Positions 20,134-31,690 of a stretch of 64,000 nucleotides of DNA are shown here, piece after piece (position 1 is the first letter of the stretch; every line of letters begins with the position of its first letter). A program made the translations under genes and the position numbers. Under the pieces are notes generated by a model, which was given only the letters and a program-made list of their open reading frames with translations, was not told the DNA's origin and searched no databases. Location of the stretch: contig OY986439.1 in assembly GCA_963920525.1 (NCBI GenBank), positions 21,728,819 to 21,792,818 of the forward strand, read 5' to 3'. The DNA comes from Dichetophora obliterata (taxonomy: Eukaryota > Arthropoda > Insecta > Diptera > Sciomyzidae).

Positions 20134-21955
20134 TAAAATAAATATATTTTTACAAATTTTGTTACAACTAGCCCCTAGCTCCCCTACAAATTCAAACATA
20201 CGAGTACATACACCTGTTGCTCAAGCTTGCATAGTCAAGATGTGTTTGATTTTGTTTTTTTCTAAACGCATGCCTAATTTATGACGTTAACCGTTGCACG
20301 CTGCACTTTAAAGTGCCTAAAAGTTCTGAGTGATGTTGTTGTTGTTGTTGTTGTTTTTGTCGTAGTTGTTTACATTTTAAATGCAGTTAGATTGGTTAAC
20401 CACAACCAATCCAATTACAAAATTCATAAAAATCTGCGAATATCTAAGAGAAAAACAGTTAACAGCGGCAGTAAAAATGTATCCTTCGGATGTGCTAAGT
20501 TGGTAGTGAAGCTAAGAAGGAAAAAAGCAGTTCGGGTATGCTGCAGAAGACGAGTAATTTTTATTCTTTTTATTTGTGACCCGCTGCAGTTGGCTGTTTG
20601 CTTCATTCGTCATGAGTGGCGCCGCGCATGCGCAGTCTTATGATGCAATCAGTGATGTGAAGATGCAAGCATCTGCGATTTTTGTTGGTTTTTTGTATTA
20701 ATTATTTTCAGATAAGAAAACAAACTTTTGCTAATATTATTGCACTCGAAAAGTCAAGAGCGAGCTTTGTTGTTTTCACAATGTTTTAGTATCAAGTTAA
20801 GCAAGCATCTTTTGTTGCGGATAAAATATTTATGACTTTACTGCATATCCAATGGTAGATAGTTATTATGACAATTGTTGTTGTTATGTGTCTAAAAGTT
20901 GTTGTTCACAACAAAAACAACAACACCGTTGTTAAGTATTTATCTGTTAGGCTTATATATAGTTAGAGTGTCTGCTCAAATGAGCACGCGTTGCCGCAAG
21001 TTGACTTAGAATATGAAAACTACTGGTAATAGTCAGGAAATCACACAAAAAGAAGTTGACATAATTTTGCCGCAAGCTATTTACGTTTTATGCTAATACC
21101 AACTATGTACTTAGTTGCGATATTTGAATACCGCTTGTGAATGCATTTATTTATAGATGTATCAGTGATTTTTTATTATCTCTACTCTTTGCTTTATATT
21201 CCTGCTTTTACATCAGTAATGGGCATGCATATCTTGACGATACTTTTTAACTACCACATTGTAGATACATTTGGATTGAGCTCATTGAGCTTTCTAACTA
21301 ATGTTTGCTCGCATTCAGGTGTTCAAAGGAAAACAATTTTTTTTTCTTCTTCTTATCAAACGGAGCGGGAGATGCATAGATTAATAGATAATTCTTTAAG
21401 TTGTTGGGAATTGAAAACATATGAACAGAATTGGTTCAACGTCATTACATAACTATTGATTGGTATTTAGAGCTTTGAGCTCCTAATGTTTATGCAACGG
21501 GGAAAAACTGGTAAAATAGATACAGAGTTAAAATATTCAAATACAGTCATGTGATGCAAATAAAACATTGCGTTTTGGTTAGAATGAAAGGTATCAGCGG
21601 GAGTAATTAAATTTTGAACCAAATTATATCTGAGAAAATTAATTTAATAATTTATTGTAGGCAAGTCTAAGACATACGGAGATTGTGAAAGTTTTATCGG
21701 AGTTCCTGGAGAGCAAACATTTTAAGCAATTGTTTGAAAAAGAAAACTATCGTGTTTTTTTGATTAAAACATAAATTAAGCAAATCTGATGAGAACAGAT
21801 AGTTCAAACTATTATTTACTAGAGTTAAGATGGTGAAAGGAAAAATAAATTTGAAAAATTGAAAAAATTGTCGTTCAGATAGACAATGGCCTGAGCTGGA
21901 AAACATGGATTTATTTCAAACAATTTTGTTTAAACTGGCATAACATTTTGTTTTT
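20134..21955. other. Mostly unique-looking sequence; possible regulatory stretch 20280-20660
   Basis: No transposon ends were recognised. The segment 20280-20660 has a perfect 14-bp palindrome GCACTTTAAAGTGC (20303-20316), a (GTT)n run (20335-20354), and CGCGCATGCGCA at 20623-20634, which fits the NRF-1/Ewg binding consensus. Open frames here are low-complexity and unconvincing. Confidence 0.35.
20623..20634. promoter_or_regulatory. NRF-1/Ewg-type site CGCGCATGCGCA
   Basis: This dodecamer is a full match to the palindromic NRF-1 consensus (Ewg in flies), which often marks promoters of broadly expressed genes. It lies in one of the few GC-rich patches of the window (GTGGCGCCGCGCATGCGCAG). Without a mapped transcript this is a motif match only. 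Confidence 0.35.
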
Positions 21956-21956
21956 G

Positions 21957-22160
21957 AAACGAAGTTTCTTTACGCGGCATGCGGGTAGTGTGATTTGGTA
22001 GAAACCGTCACGTAACATTGAGATTACTGTGTTTGTATGCGTGTTTGTGTATTGAGTAGTATTCATATTCGAGCAGATTAACAAACGAGTAGGCGAGTGT
22101 GCCACTCCCTCTTTCTCTCTCTCTCTATCTGTGTGTTTCTGTTTCTGACACGTAGTAAAT
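21957..22160 (-). repeat. Partial copy of the end of the tRNA-module composite repeat
   Basis: Starting at GAAACGAAGTTTCTTTACGC it shares GTGTGATTTGGTAGAAACCG and TCACGTAACATTGAGATTAC with the ends of the composite repeat at 14350-14402 and 53040-53110. A (CT)n run follows at 22109-22128. Confidence 0.6.
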
Positions 22161-23068
22161 TCGTTAAAACACATTTATTTTTATTAGTGTGTTTGTTTTA
22201 AATTATACGTGAGAACAGGGTTGCAACACAGAAAACAAATTTTCTACCAAAAATCCTAAAAAAATTTACCATATTTTTCTTTTATGTAAAAGTGAATAGG
22301 AGATATATATTTTTTTCATTTCTAAATAAAATTAATATTTATTACACATTTAATTTATTAAAAATAAAAAAAAATAAACAAGTAAATGCGATAAAAAAAC
22401 ATTTAAACATTAAAGTCACATTTTTATAATATCAAGTTTTACTGTATGACTTTGCCATTCAAACCGAACAAAAACTTATGAAATACATTTTTTTTTTAAA
22501 TAGTTTACAAGTATTTACCGTTTTGTATTAAAAATAAAAAGAAAGAATTTTATCCAAAGAATTTTGTACAATAAATGTTTTTATTTTGGACCACACATAA
22601 TGAGGCTTATTTTTTACTTCGCAAAGTTCTTTGGATAGCATAAAGCTGTTAATGTTCTGAAATGTAACTTGTTTCGAACAGATTCAGTAAACTTTCTTTC
22701 TGCGGCAGCCGAGCTGTGAAGCAGCGACACCAAATTAAAAACAATATATGCTTACTTCAAGGTTAGAAAGCCTTAGAGGCTACCACCGTCTTTTATATGA
22801 AAGTAACTTGAGAACATGGTTAATATACAAATTTCCAATTTTTACAATATAGTACTTGGAGTAAAAATTTATAGGTTTTTTATCTTCTAGGCTCAAAAAA
22901 TATGCTATTTTTTTTATTTGTATACAAAACTAAGTATGGGTGTTAAAAGAAAGGCTATGCTATTGCTTATTCAATAAAGTATTAACTTAGAAATAAGTTT
23001 AGTTTTTTTATTTATTTTTGAACTTTCAGCTTAATATATGAAAATTTCGCGCGATTTTTTATAAAAAT
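22161..23068. other. AT-rich, nothing recognised
   Basis: Low-complexity A/T runs with no supportable gene, RNA or transposon terminus. Confidence 0.4.
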
Positions 23069-23964
23069 GTTTTATTTCAATATAGAACAAAGAATTTTCG
23101 AAAAAATTTATTTTTGTTTTACGTTTGTAAAAAAAGAAATTTTTAAATCGTTTATACCCAGCAAAAATTGTGCAACAAATGTGACATGCATTCTAAGAAA
23201 CACTGCTTCTAGAATCCATGCTATAGATCCAATTCTTTTAGCCTTATTGAGAAGAGCTTTAAAGAAGCATTCTCACAAACTACTTCTGAATGACATTCCA
23301 ATAGCATTTAAGTTTTAGATATTTTCCGTGGGATCTTAGAAGCCCCCAACAAAACCCAACCACCTCCTACTTCCAACACCAAAATGGGATATTTTAACCC
23401 CCCCCCCACCGAACCACAAAACCATTCATTCCATGGAATGCCTTCTTAAAGTTCTACTGAAAAACACCAGCTAGAATCTTTTCATTAAGGGCTCAAAAAA
23501 ATCTTACATTGAAAAAATTAGGAGGGACTTCTAGAGAAGACTAAGAAAAGCATTCCTCCCAATGACATGCATATCTTAAAAGATATGCCTTCTGGGTATG
23601 ACAGTGGAAGGTATGGAATTCAAGACTTTCCCTTCTTTTGCAAGCACTTTTTTGTTGGGTACTAACTGGGTAATAACTGACGAAGATAGAAAAATTTGTC
23701 CCCAACAAGATATGTGAGCCTTTTTCTTAGCTTTCGAATGATGTTCACAAAAACTTAATCGTATTATTTTTTGATTGTGAAAAATAGAGATATACAACAG
23801 AGTCTTTTGAAAGCTAAGAAAAAGGCGCACATTTGTAGTTTGGGACAAATTGTTCTTTCTTCGTCAGTTATTGCAGTATAATCGATTGAAAAAAATCCTT
23901 TTACTTTACAAACGTAAAATAAAATAAAATTTCGAAAATTTCTTGTTTTATATTAAAATAAAAA
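23069..23964. mobile_element. Fold-back repeat with a second hairpin inside
   Basis: Outer arms of about 80 bp at 23069-23150 and 23882-23964 are inverted copies (blocks TTTACGTTTGTAAA and ATTTTCGAAAAAATTTATTT and their complements). An inner hairpin has arms of about 72 bp at 23666-23740 and 23807-23878 (block GAAAGCTAAGAAAAAGGC and complement). A C-rich stretch (23325-23420) and a weak TACCCAG...CTGGGTA pair (23155-23600) lie between. No protein was recognised. Confidence 0.55.
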
Positions 23965-24309
23965 ATGAACGAAAAAATGAATGAAAAAAATGAACCATAA
24001 AAAACTATTATGGGAAAAAAAAATTTGATGGCAAATACTGTATGGAATGTCCCATATATATATATGTAATTATTTATTCAAAGTTTTGAACTTTTTTAAA
24101 AAAATGTGCTTGTATAAAAAAATTTACCAAAACGATAAAGAATTTACCATTTTACCAAGTCAAAAATGTTCTACAAAGAATGGTAATATTTTACCAAAAC
24201 GGCAACCGTGCGTGAGAATCTATATTGAAATTAAGTTTTACGATATGGAAACTGCAGAAGATGTGTGTAACAAAGAACTGCACAAGCCTACTTGAAGTCT
24301 ATTTCAAGT

Positions 24310-25207
24310 TACTTACTTACTTAGTTGGCGCTACAACCGTATGTCGGTCTTGGCCTCATCTAAGCATTTGCGCCAGCCATTTCTGTCTTTCGCTTGCTGG
24401 CGCCAGTTGGAAATTTCAAGCTTCGTCAGGTTGTCCTCTACTTGGTCTTTCCAACGAAGATGCGGTCGTCCTCTTTTGCGTTGATTGCCGCTGGGTACTG
24501 GAGCATCGTCTTTCATGCGCTGAATATGACCAAGCCAGTGAAGCCGCTCGATTTTATTGCGCTTGACTATGTCGATGTCAGCGTACAGGTCCGTATTGGT
24601 CCGTAGATCTTACGAAGAATCTTTCTCTCGAATGCTCCTAAAGTCTTTCCATCTAAACTGTTCAGCGTCCAGGTTTGTGATGCGTAAAGTAGGACGGGCA
24701 TGATGAGCGATTTATAGAGCGTGATTTTCGTTCGCCGAGAGAGGGCTCTGCTTCTCAATTGCCTACTGAGCCCAAAGTAACACCTGTTGGCAAGAGTTAT
24801 TCTTCACTTGATCTCAATGCTGATGTCGTTGGTTGAGTTAATGCTGGATATCAGATAAACGAAGTTCTTCACAACCTCGAAGGAGGTATTGTCAACGGTA
24901 GCGTGGGTTCCAAGACGCTGGGACTGTTTGTTTGTTGACACCAAGTATTTCGTCTTATCTGCATTCACTGCCAGACCCATTCGACTTGACTCTTTTTCTA
25001 ATCTGAAAAATGCTGCACCGACTTCACGGGTATTATGGCCAATGATATCTATGTCATCAGCATACGCAAGCAGCATAACACTCTTGTAGAATATTGTGCC
25101 ACTACGTCTCAGATCAGCAGCTCGGATGATCGTTTCCATTATTAGGTTGAAAAAGTCGCACGATAAGGAATCACCTTGTCTGAAACCTCGTTTGGTAACA
25201 AATGGTG
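24310..25207 (-). mobile_element. 5'-truncated non-LTR retrotransposon
   Basis: The perfect 13-bp duplication gtctatttcaagt (24297-24309 and 25208-25220) brackets about 0.9 kb whose minus strand encodes the C-terminal part of a reverse transcriptase. The 3' end on the minus strand finishes in a short (TAAG)n tail, seen on the plus strand as acttacttacttag. The right side (5' on its strand) is truncated within the polymerase, as expected from incomplete target-primed reverse transcription. The insertion lies in AAGCTT-rich sequence. Confidence 0.9.
24331..25200 (-). pseudogene. Reverse transcriptase, C-terminal remnant in three frames
   Basis: From right to left the minus strand shows the catalytic LLAYADDIDIIG (YADD box, two active-site Asp), GLAVNADKTKYLV, then ITLYKSLIMPVLLYASQTW, FERKILRKIYGPIRT and a C-terminal RKRGRPHLRWKDQVEDNL followed by WRQQAKDRNGWRKCL. 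This arrangement is common in insect non-LTR endonuclease-reverse transcriptase polyproteins; I favour an RTE-like clade but cannot prove it. Two frame changes (near 24800 and 24560) break the frame. The upstream endonuclease and fingers/palm start are absent. Confidence 0.88.
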
Positions 25208-25289
25208 GTCTATTTCAAGTACTTTCTTAAAATATAAGTTCAAGCTTGCTTGAGCTTGATAATTTTCAATCAAGTATAACCATTAAAAA

Positions 25290-26512
25290 GCAAGTATCCA
25301 AAAACTTCGATTAGCTTGTGTAGGAAAAGCTTTAGCGTATTAGAACTTTAAAGGGTTCTGTGGACTCTGTGGTTGACAGTTTTAGGGGGTAGCTGATTTC
25401 GGAATTGATGTCAAAATTTAAAATTCAAGATGGCAGATAAAGTTGCTGCCTAGATTTTTTTTTGTATTTTTGCGAATTTTTGTAATTTTGAAATTCTGAC
25501 GTTGTCAGAATTTGATTTTGAATCTAATGTCACAGTTTTAAAATTTAAGATGGAGTTTAGGGTTGCCACCTAAATTTTTATCACAGTATTGCCACCTAGT
25601 AAAATGTATTTTTAAGAGTTTTAAACATCATTTAACAGTGTTATGGGGTCGTTGATTTCGAATCTGAATTTAGAATTTTGAAATTATATATGATGGATAG
25701 GGCTGCCACGTAATTTTTTTTTATTTTTACGAACTCGGTGTTGGTGTGAACACTAGATAAAAATGGATTACTGAATCCGAATCCGTTGTCAGAATTTAAA
25801 AATTGTGTAAGTTTTTTATAATAGGACTGCCACCTATTAATATGCATTTTTTAAGTCTTAAAAGTACATTTATTAGCTGGCAACCCTACTTTAAAAAATG
25901 GCATAATTTTGCCACCTATTAATATGTATTTTTTTAACTCTTAAAAATATATGTTATTAAATGGCAACCCTTTTACACAAAAATTACATAATATTTAAAT
26001 TCTGACGATGGTTTCGGACTCAGCTACCCATTTTTACTTAGTGTTCGCACCAGCACCGAATTTGTAAAAATAAAAAATTCGGTGGCAGCCCTATTCTAAA
26101 TTCAGTTTCGAAATCAGCGTCTCCCTAACACTATTAAATGATGTTTACAATTCTTAAAAATACATACTAGGTGGCAATACTGTGATAAAAATTTAGGTGG
26201 CAGCCCTAACCTTCATCTTTAATTTTAAAACTGTGACTTAGATTCGAAATCAAATACGTTGTCAGAATTTCAAAATTACAAAAATTCGCAAAAATACAAA
26301 AAAATCGGGGTGGCAACTCTATCCGCCATTTTGAATTTTAAATTTTGGCATCAATTCCGAAATCAGAAATCCCCTAAAACTGTCAACCACGGAGTCCACA
26401 GAACCCTTAAAAGCCCTATTACGCTCAAGCTTTCTCTACACAAGCTCATTGAATTTCTTTAATGCTTTAAATTGCTCTAAATTCAATTAATTGGATACTT
26501 GCAAGCTTATAA
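25290..26512. mobile_element. Large fold-back element with arms of about 560 bp
   Basis: The left arm (about 25290-25860) and right arm (about 25890-26512) are diverged inverted copies. Shared blocks are GCAAGTATCCAA, AGCTTGTGTAG, AAGGGTTCTGTGGACTC, GACAGTTTTAGGGG, ATTTCGGAATTGATG and repeated GTTGCCACCTAA. Each arm contains related sub-units of about 240 bp also found in tandem at 27060-27880. It resembles Foldback-type elements with long repetitive arms. It encodes no recognised protein. Confidence 0.75.
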
Positions 26513-27059
26513 GCTTTTGCCGATCGTTTCAAGCTTTTCAACTTTCTGCCCGACAAAAGTAAGCCTCAACAAGCTAAGCCCACGAGAAAGCTTGGATATG
26601 ACTTGTATATGTTTGGTATTTTTGCATAAAGCTTGCTCTTTCAAGTTTGGATACATACCAGAGACCTGCAGCGATGAACTGCAACTGCTTTTACACCCAG
26701 TACATACTTGGTTTTTGTATGACTTCAATATCATTAATACCATGCAACATATTCTACGCCATCGAGCTCACTTACAACATCAAGCATGTTGCATTAGCCA
26801 ATTGTACCAAAGTCAAACACTGTGTGATGTGTGCTTCGACTTCAGTGGAAAGTTTAGATGTTTGCATAAAATAATTAAGTGTATAAACCACAGCGCACGA
26901 ACGGCAATCGTTATAATTATGCATTATTTTGAGCTACTGCCTCGTGTACCATTGCAGGTTGATTTCAACTTCGGCTAAGCAGTGATACAAAAGTAAGCTT
27001 ACGAACGATGAAATCAGCGCGTACACTGCATTTTTACTCAAGTGTTTGTAGATTACTTC
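26513..27059. other. Unassigned, including a non-convincing 159-codon open frame
   Basis: An open frame at 26499-26978 starts inside AAGCTT-rich repeat and has no recognisable domain. The opposite strand is also open there. I do not call a gene. Confidence 0.4.
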
Positions 27060-27880
27060 AGTATGAATAGAGTAAATAGTTTTAGGAAGTTTTAGGGGTA
27101 ACTTATTTCGAAGATGATGTCAAACTTTAAAATTTAAGATGGCGGATAGAGTTGCCACCTAAATTTTTTTATTTTTGCGAGTTCTTGTAATTTTGAATTC
27201 TGACAACGGATTTGATTTTGAATATAATGTCACAGTCTTAAAATTTAAGATGGAGGTTAGGGTTGCCACCTAAATTTTTACCACAGTATTGCCACCTAAT
27301 AATATGTATTTTTAAGAGTTTTAAACATCATTTATCAGTGTTAAGAGGTCGCTGATTTCGAATATAAAGTCAGAATTTTAAAATTCAAGATGGTGGATAG
27401 GGTTGCTACCTTGATTTTTTGTAGTTTTATGAATTCGGGGCTGGCAAAAAAAAATTGTACACCAAAAATGGGTCGCTGAATCCGAATCCATTGTCAGAAT
27501 TTCAAAATTATAAAATTTTGAAATAATAGGGTTGCCACCTAATAATATGTCTTTTCATGAGTTTTAAACGTCATTTATCAGTGTTAAGGGGTCGCTGATT
27601 TCGAATCTAAAGTTAGAATTTTAAAATTCAAGATGGTGGATAGGGTTGCCACCTTAATTTTTTGTAGTTTTATGAATTCGGGGCTGGCAAAAAAAATCGT
27701 ACACCAAAAATGGGTCGCTGAATCCGAATCCATTGTCAGAATTTCAAAATTATAAAATTTTGAAATAATAGTTGCCACCTAATAATATGTCTCTTCAAGA
27801 GTTTTAAACGTCATTTATCAGTTTTAAACTCTTGAAAAGACATATTATTAGGTGGCGACCCTATTATTTCAAAATTTTGA
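27060..27880. repeat. Tandem repeat of about 240 bp, with terminal inversion
   Basis: Units are anchored on GCCACCTAATAATATG at about 27293, 27534 and 27773, a period of about 240 bp. Each unit holds GGGTCGCTGA, GATTTCGAAT, TCAGAATTTTAAAATTCAAG and GGATAGGGTTGC. From 27823 the sequence turns back on itself (27823-27880 is the complement of 27754-27810), so the array ends in a hairpin. The units are related to the arms of the fold-back 25290-26512. Confidence 0.85.
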
Positions 27881-28497
27881 ACAATTTAACAAAAGTTGTA
27901 GCTTTATTAAAGATATGCATGCATACAAAATCTTATCAAAATCAGTGATTAAAGGTGTTTTATAGTAACATGGCGTCTGATATAATTTCTTAAAAAACTA
28001 AATTTAATAAATATCTTTAAAAATTTACTAAACAAATTTTATTGCTCACTCAACTAAACTTTATAATTTATTTTAAAAAAGAAATCAGCTCAATTGAACC
28101 ATTAGCTTATGAGCTACAAGCTCTCAAAAGTCACGCAAAGTAACTGCAATATTACTGCAATGTTACTGCAAATACTTTGTGTTCGGAGAACAAAATAAGC
28201 GCTGGTTTTTTTATGCAGGAGTTACGCTTTATGTCTTTGTTTTGTTGCTTGTAAATGACCATACCTACCATTGCATACCAGAAGTTGAAAAGACCCTGCG
28301 CTGGTTATCAAACCAACAACTCGAACATGCATTATTGTGGTCTTACGACACGCTCATACACAGTTGGCTTCAATGTTGCAAGTATGTTCGACACAACAAT
28401 CGCAGCGCTTGCGTAGTGCGGTCAGACTGTCACTGTATTTGTTGAGGGTAGATTGCAAGTAGCGAAAATGCCATCGCTTGCAGATCACTGATACATA

Positions 28498-29523
28498 CAC
28501 TCGCGCTCAAAAAAATAAACCCAATTTAATAATTTGATAACTAATATTATTTTTCTTGAATTGTAAAATAGTGTGCCAAAACCATTAAAAAAACAAGCAC
28601 ATCCAAACTTTATAGAAATTCTTGAAGAGAGACATGTTGAGCATCCGTCGCATTTAAATTGACCTCTCAAGGTCATCACAATTTTTTCAACTTTTTTTAA
28701 AGTTAAAGTGTTCGAATTTTGTTGTGTCGATATTAATTGCATTTTTACAGCCATTTGGCTTATTGCAAAAAAAGAAAAAGAATATTAACTTTTTTCAATA
28801 GAATTTGATGTAAAATAAAGTTATGTAAAAAGGTATTCGATAAAATATAAAATGAAGCGTGTAGCGAATCAATTTCTTGTCCTTTTTTTAACTTAATAAA
28901 ATGGTTTGTCCTTTTTTTTAACTTACAAAAAAAAAAAAAACGGTTTGTCCTTTTTTTAACTTAAAAAAATGGTGTTTCTTTAAATTTTAATTAAATAATA
29001 TTCCATTAATGCCATTTGCATTTTCACAAAAATTGATTGCACGTGAATATATCTTTCCATTTAACTTAAGAACATCGAAATCGGTTAAGAATTTGCTAAA
29101 TGGCGGCAGTTTTAACATTTTTTTTTGGTCAAAAATTGATTCCTATGTAATTAATGTTCGCTACCGTACAAACGCTCCTATATTTCATCAAATCTTTTTA
29201 AATAGATTTATTTAACGTCAAATTTTATTGAAAAAAAATTGTATTTTTCATTTCCAATAGGCCAAATTGCTGTTAAAATGCAATTAATGTCGGCACAACA
29301 AAATTCGAACACTTCAACTTTAAAAATAAGTTGAAAGAAATTGTGATGACCTTGAGAGGTCAATTTAAATGCGACGGACTCTCAACATGTCCTTCTTTAA
29401 GAATTTCTATAAGTTTGGAAGTGCTTTTTTTTTATTTTTGGCACACTGTTTTACAATTCAAGAAAAATAATATTAGTTATTAAATTATAAACTCGGCTTT
29501 TTTTTGAACGCGTTTGTACTTGA
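28498..29523. mobile_element. Fold-back element with arms of about 260 bp
   Basis: Arms 28498-28763 and 29262-29523 are inverted copies (blocks GACCTCTCAAGGTCATCACA, AAGTGTTCGAATTTTGTTGT, ATTTAATAATTTGATAACTA with few changes). The central loop of about 500 bp contains three copies of a 40-bp unit with GGTTTGTCCTTTTTTTAACT (28875-28975). No target duplication is clear and no transposase is seen. Confidence 0.8.
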
Positions 29524-29591
29524 ATTCAATTACTTGAAAAGGCTTGAGCTTCAAGTAGGCTTGTGCAGTTCTCTGGTGTGTAATACAGTGC

Positions 29592-29910
29592 AGTCTGATG
29601 TTGGAATTTAAAAAAATTTTTGACCTTGGGTGGACCCTATAAATGTGGTTTTTGGCCTTATATTCTTTGTGGATGCGCTGGTCACTGATTTCGAATTTGA
29701 TGTTAAAATTTAAAAAAGTTTTTTGACACTTGGTGGACCCTAAAAATGTGTGTAATTGTTTTCTACTCTTTGTAAATGCACTGATTGCTGATTTCGAGTC
29801 TTATGTTAGAATTTATGTATATGCCCTAGCAGCATAGGGGGAGCTGATTTCGAACCTGATGTTAAATTTTCAAAAAGTTTTTTGAACCTGAAAATGTATT
29901 AATTTGTTTT
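29592..29910. repeat. Three-copy tandem repeat of about 120 bp
   Basis: The anchor CTGATTTCGAATTTGATGTT, followed by AAATTTAAAAAAGTTTTTTG and TGGTGGACCCTAAAAATGTG, recurs at about 29592, 29684, 29788 and 29840 with decay. It is distantly like the 240-bp units upstream in its CTGATTTCGAA...TTAGAATTT part. Confidence 0.6.
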
Positions 29911-31690
29911 ATACTCTTAAGTAAGCTCAGTTTTCAATCTAACTATTTAATCAATTCAAGCTCCATACGAGGAACATGATGAATGTTTAATGCTCAACGC
30001 CTTGTTGCATCATGAAAGAAACACCATCTCATAAGAATTGTACATCTAAATTTTCAGTAAATAAATTGTTTTTCCCTAAAATATCAAATTAAACTTTTGT
30101 ATCCATTTTTTATTTCGGCATTTTATTAATCATTTTTAATCCTATTGCGAGGCCAATTGCTCATCCTTAAGTTTCGACTCATTGAGCTACGGTGTGCATG
30201 TTTATTGAATTTATCGATCTTAAAGTGACTTCCTGCACGTACTCATGTTAGGAATGCAATGCGTAAGATAGATAGATTTTATCGATATCTTTACTTGTTA
30301 AAAGTGCATAAATAGGCATCGCATTGTTACTGACAAAAGCCAGATTCATGTTGCAGTCAGTGTCGTTTACTTAGATATTGGTAGATTTAGGATTCGTAAT
30401 TTCTGGTAATGTTGCAAAAATGTAACGAGCTCGAAGTTGGTTTAAGAGTATGCTCCTAAAAACAGAACGATACTAAATTTGGCAATTGGCAATATTCAAC
30501 TTCTTTAGTCACTTCAGTTGCAAAGAGACAAGAAGTGTTGTTGTTGTCGTTGGTGACTTTTTCCAACAATGGATTGCCATAGAGCACCAGTAACACGTTC
30601 TTCTCGGCTTCACCTGCACGCATTAATTATTTCTTTTTCGTAGGCGACACCGGTGTCACAGCGACACATGTGCTCGTTTTGGCTGCAACAGCCGACTTCT
30701 GCTAGTGTTATGGGTCGGATCGGACCTGCTCAAATTACGGTATACGAGTATAATGTGAATAAAAAACAAAATTCCAACAACAGTTGGTAGCACATGTAAA
30801 GAAAAAAAAACCAGGTATGTGCAGCACCTTCTGTCTGCGAGAAATAAAAGCAAAAGTTGCTCCAGGTTTAATGTTTTAGAGCAGCTCTTTTCTAGTCTTA
30901 AATGGTGTGTTGGTTGCCAGTTGTTGTTCTTTACTCAGCAGAGTGCAGCAGTTACGCTATTCAGGTGCACTGTAAAAAAAATTCAAAATACTATTTAAGA
31001 AGATTAAAATATTTTTCTGTTTTATGTATTACGTTAGAACTTTAATTATATAAATAGGAGTAATTTAATAAGTACCATTCTTTTTGGTTTAGCCCAATAA
31101 CCAAATGATACGATTAGAGCCACATGTGAAACAAAGAGGATAAAAAAACAAAATATTAATAGACTTGAGATTAACTAAACGTAGTTCAAAATTAATGTGA
31201 GCTTAACTTCAGTATCTGTTTTTCAGTGTTTGTTTAAAAATGATGTAGTTTAAGATGTTTTGATGCGACAACACTTTTAAATGCCAAGGGTTTATCGATC
31301 TTTTTAAAAAGCTGACATAATAATTGGCACATTGAGTGTAAAAATTGACAAAAAATTTGAGCAAAGCAAGTTAAACACAGTGAAATCATAAAATTTATTT
31401 GTGAATTTTTATTTATATTTTTCTTTTTCAAATGAAGGGATGATACTTACGTAAATGTAGTGATATGATTTGTGGTCATCAGGCTCTCAACAATTTAATA
31501 GTAATTGAAAATAAGTTTGATAAGTCAGACCTCAGGCAAATTCGTTAGAATTTTTATACGCATCTGCCCATGAAATGGCCACTTATTTACCATCAGACGG
31601 TGACTGTGCCCTTTAAACGACGGTTAATTGAGTCGCAATTGAACGAGAACGTATCCTTGCAGCAATAACAGTGACTCCCTTTCCTGTAAC
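29911..31690. other. Unassigned; possible host non-coding sequence
   Basis: No transposon termini or coding sequence were recognised. The stretch 30540-30990 is less AT-rich and of normal complexity (for example GGCGACACCGGTGTCACAGC with the palindrome GACACCGGTGTC near 30644-30655), so it may be host intergenic or regulatory DNA. Confidence 0.35.

Noticed and set aside
20281..20643. 120-codon plus-strand open frame
   Set aside because: The valine run comes from the (GTT)n microsatellite and the rest shows no domain. The opposite strand is open too.
26499..26978. 159-codon plus-strand open frame
   Set aside because: It begins in AAGCTT-rich repeat, has no domain or splice context, and the opposite strand is also open over part of it.
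28179..28445. 88-codon frame with a hydrophobic stretch
   Set aside because: It has a membrane-like segment but no start context, no homologous pattern I recognise and no splice partners.
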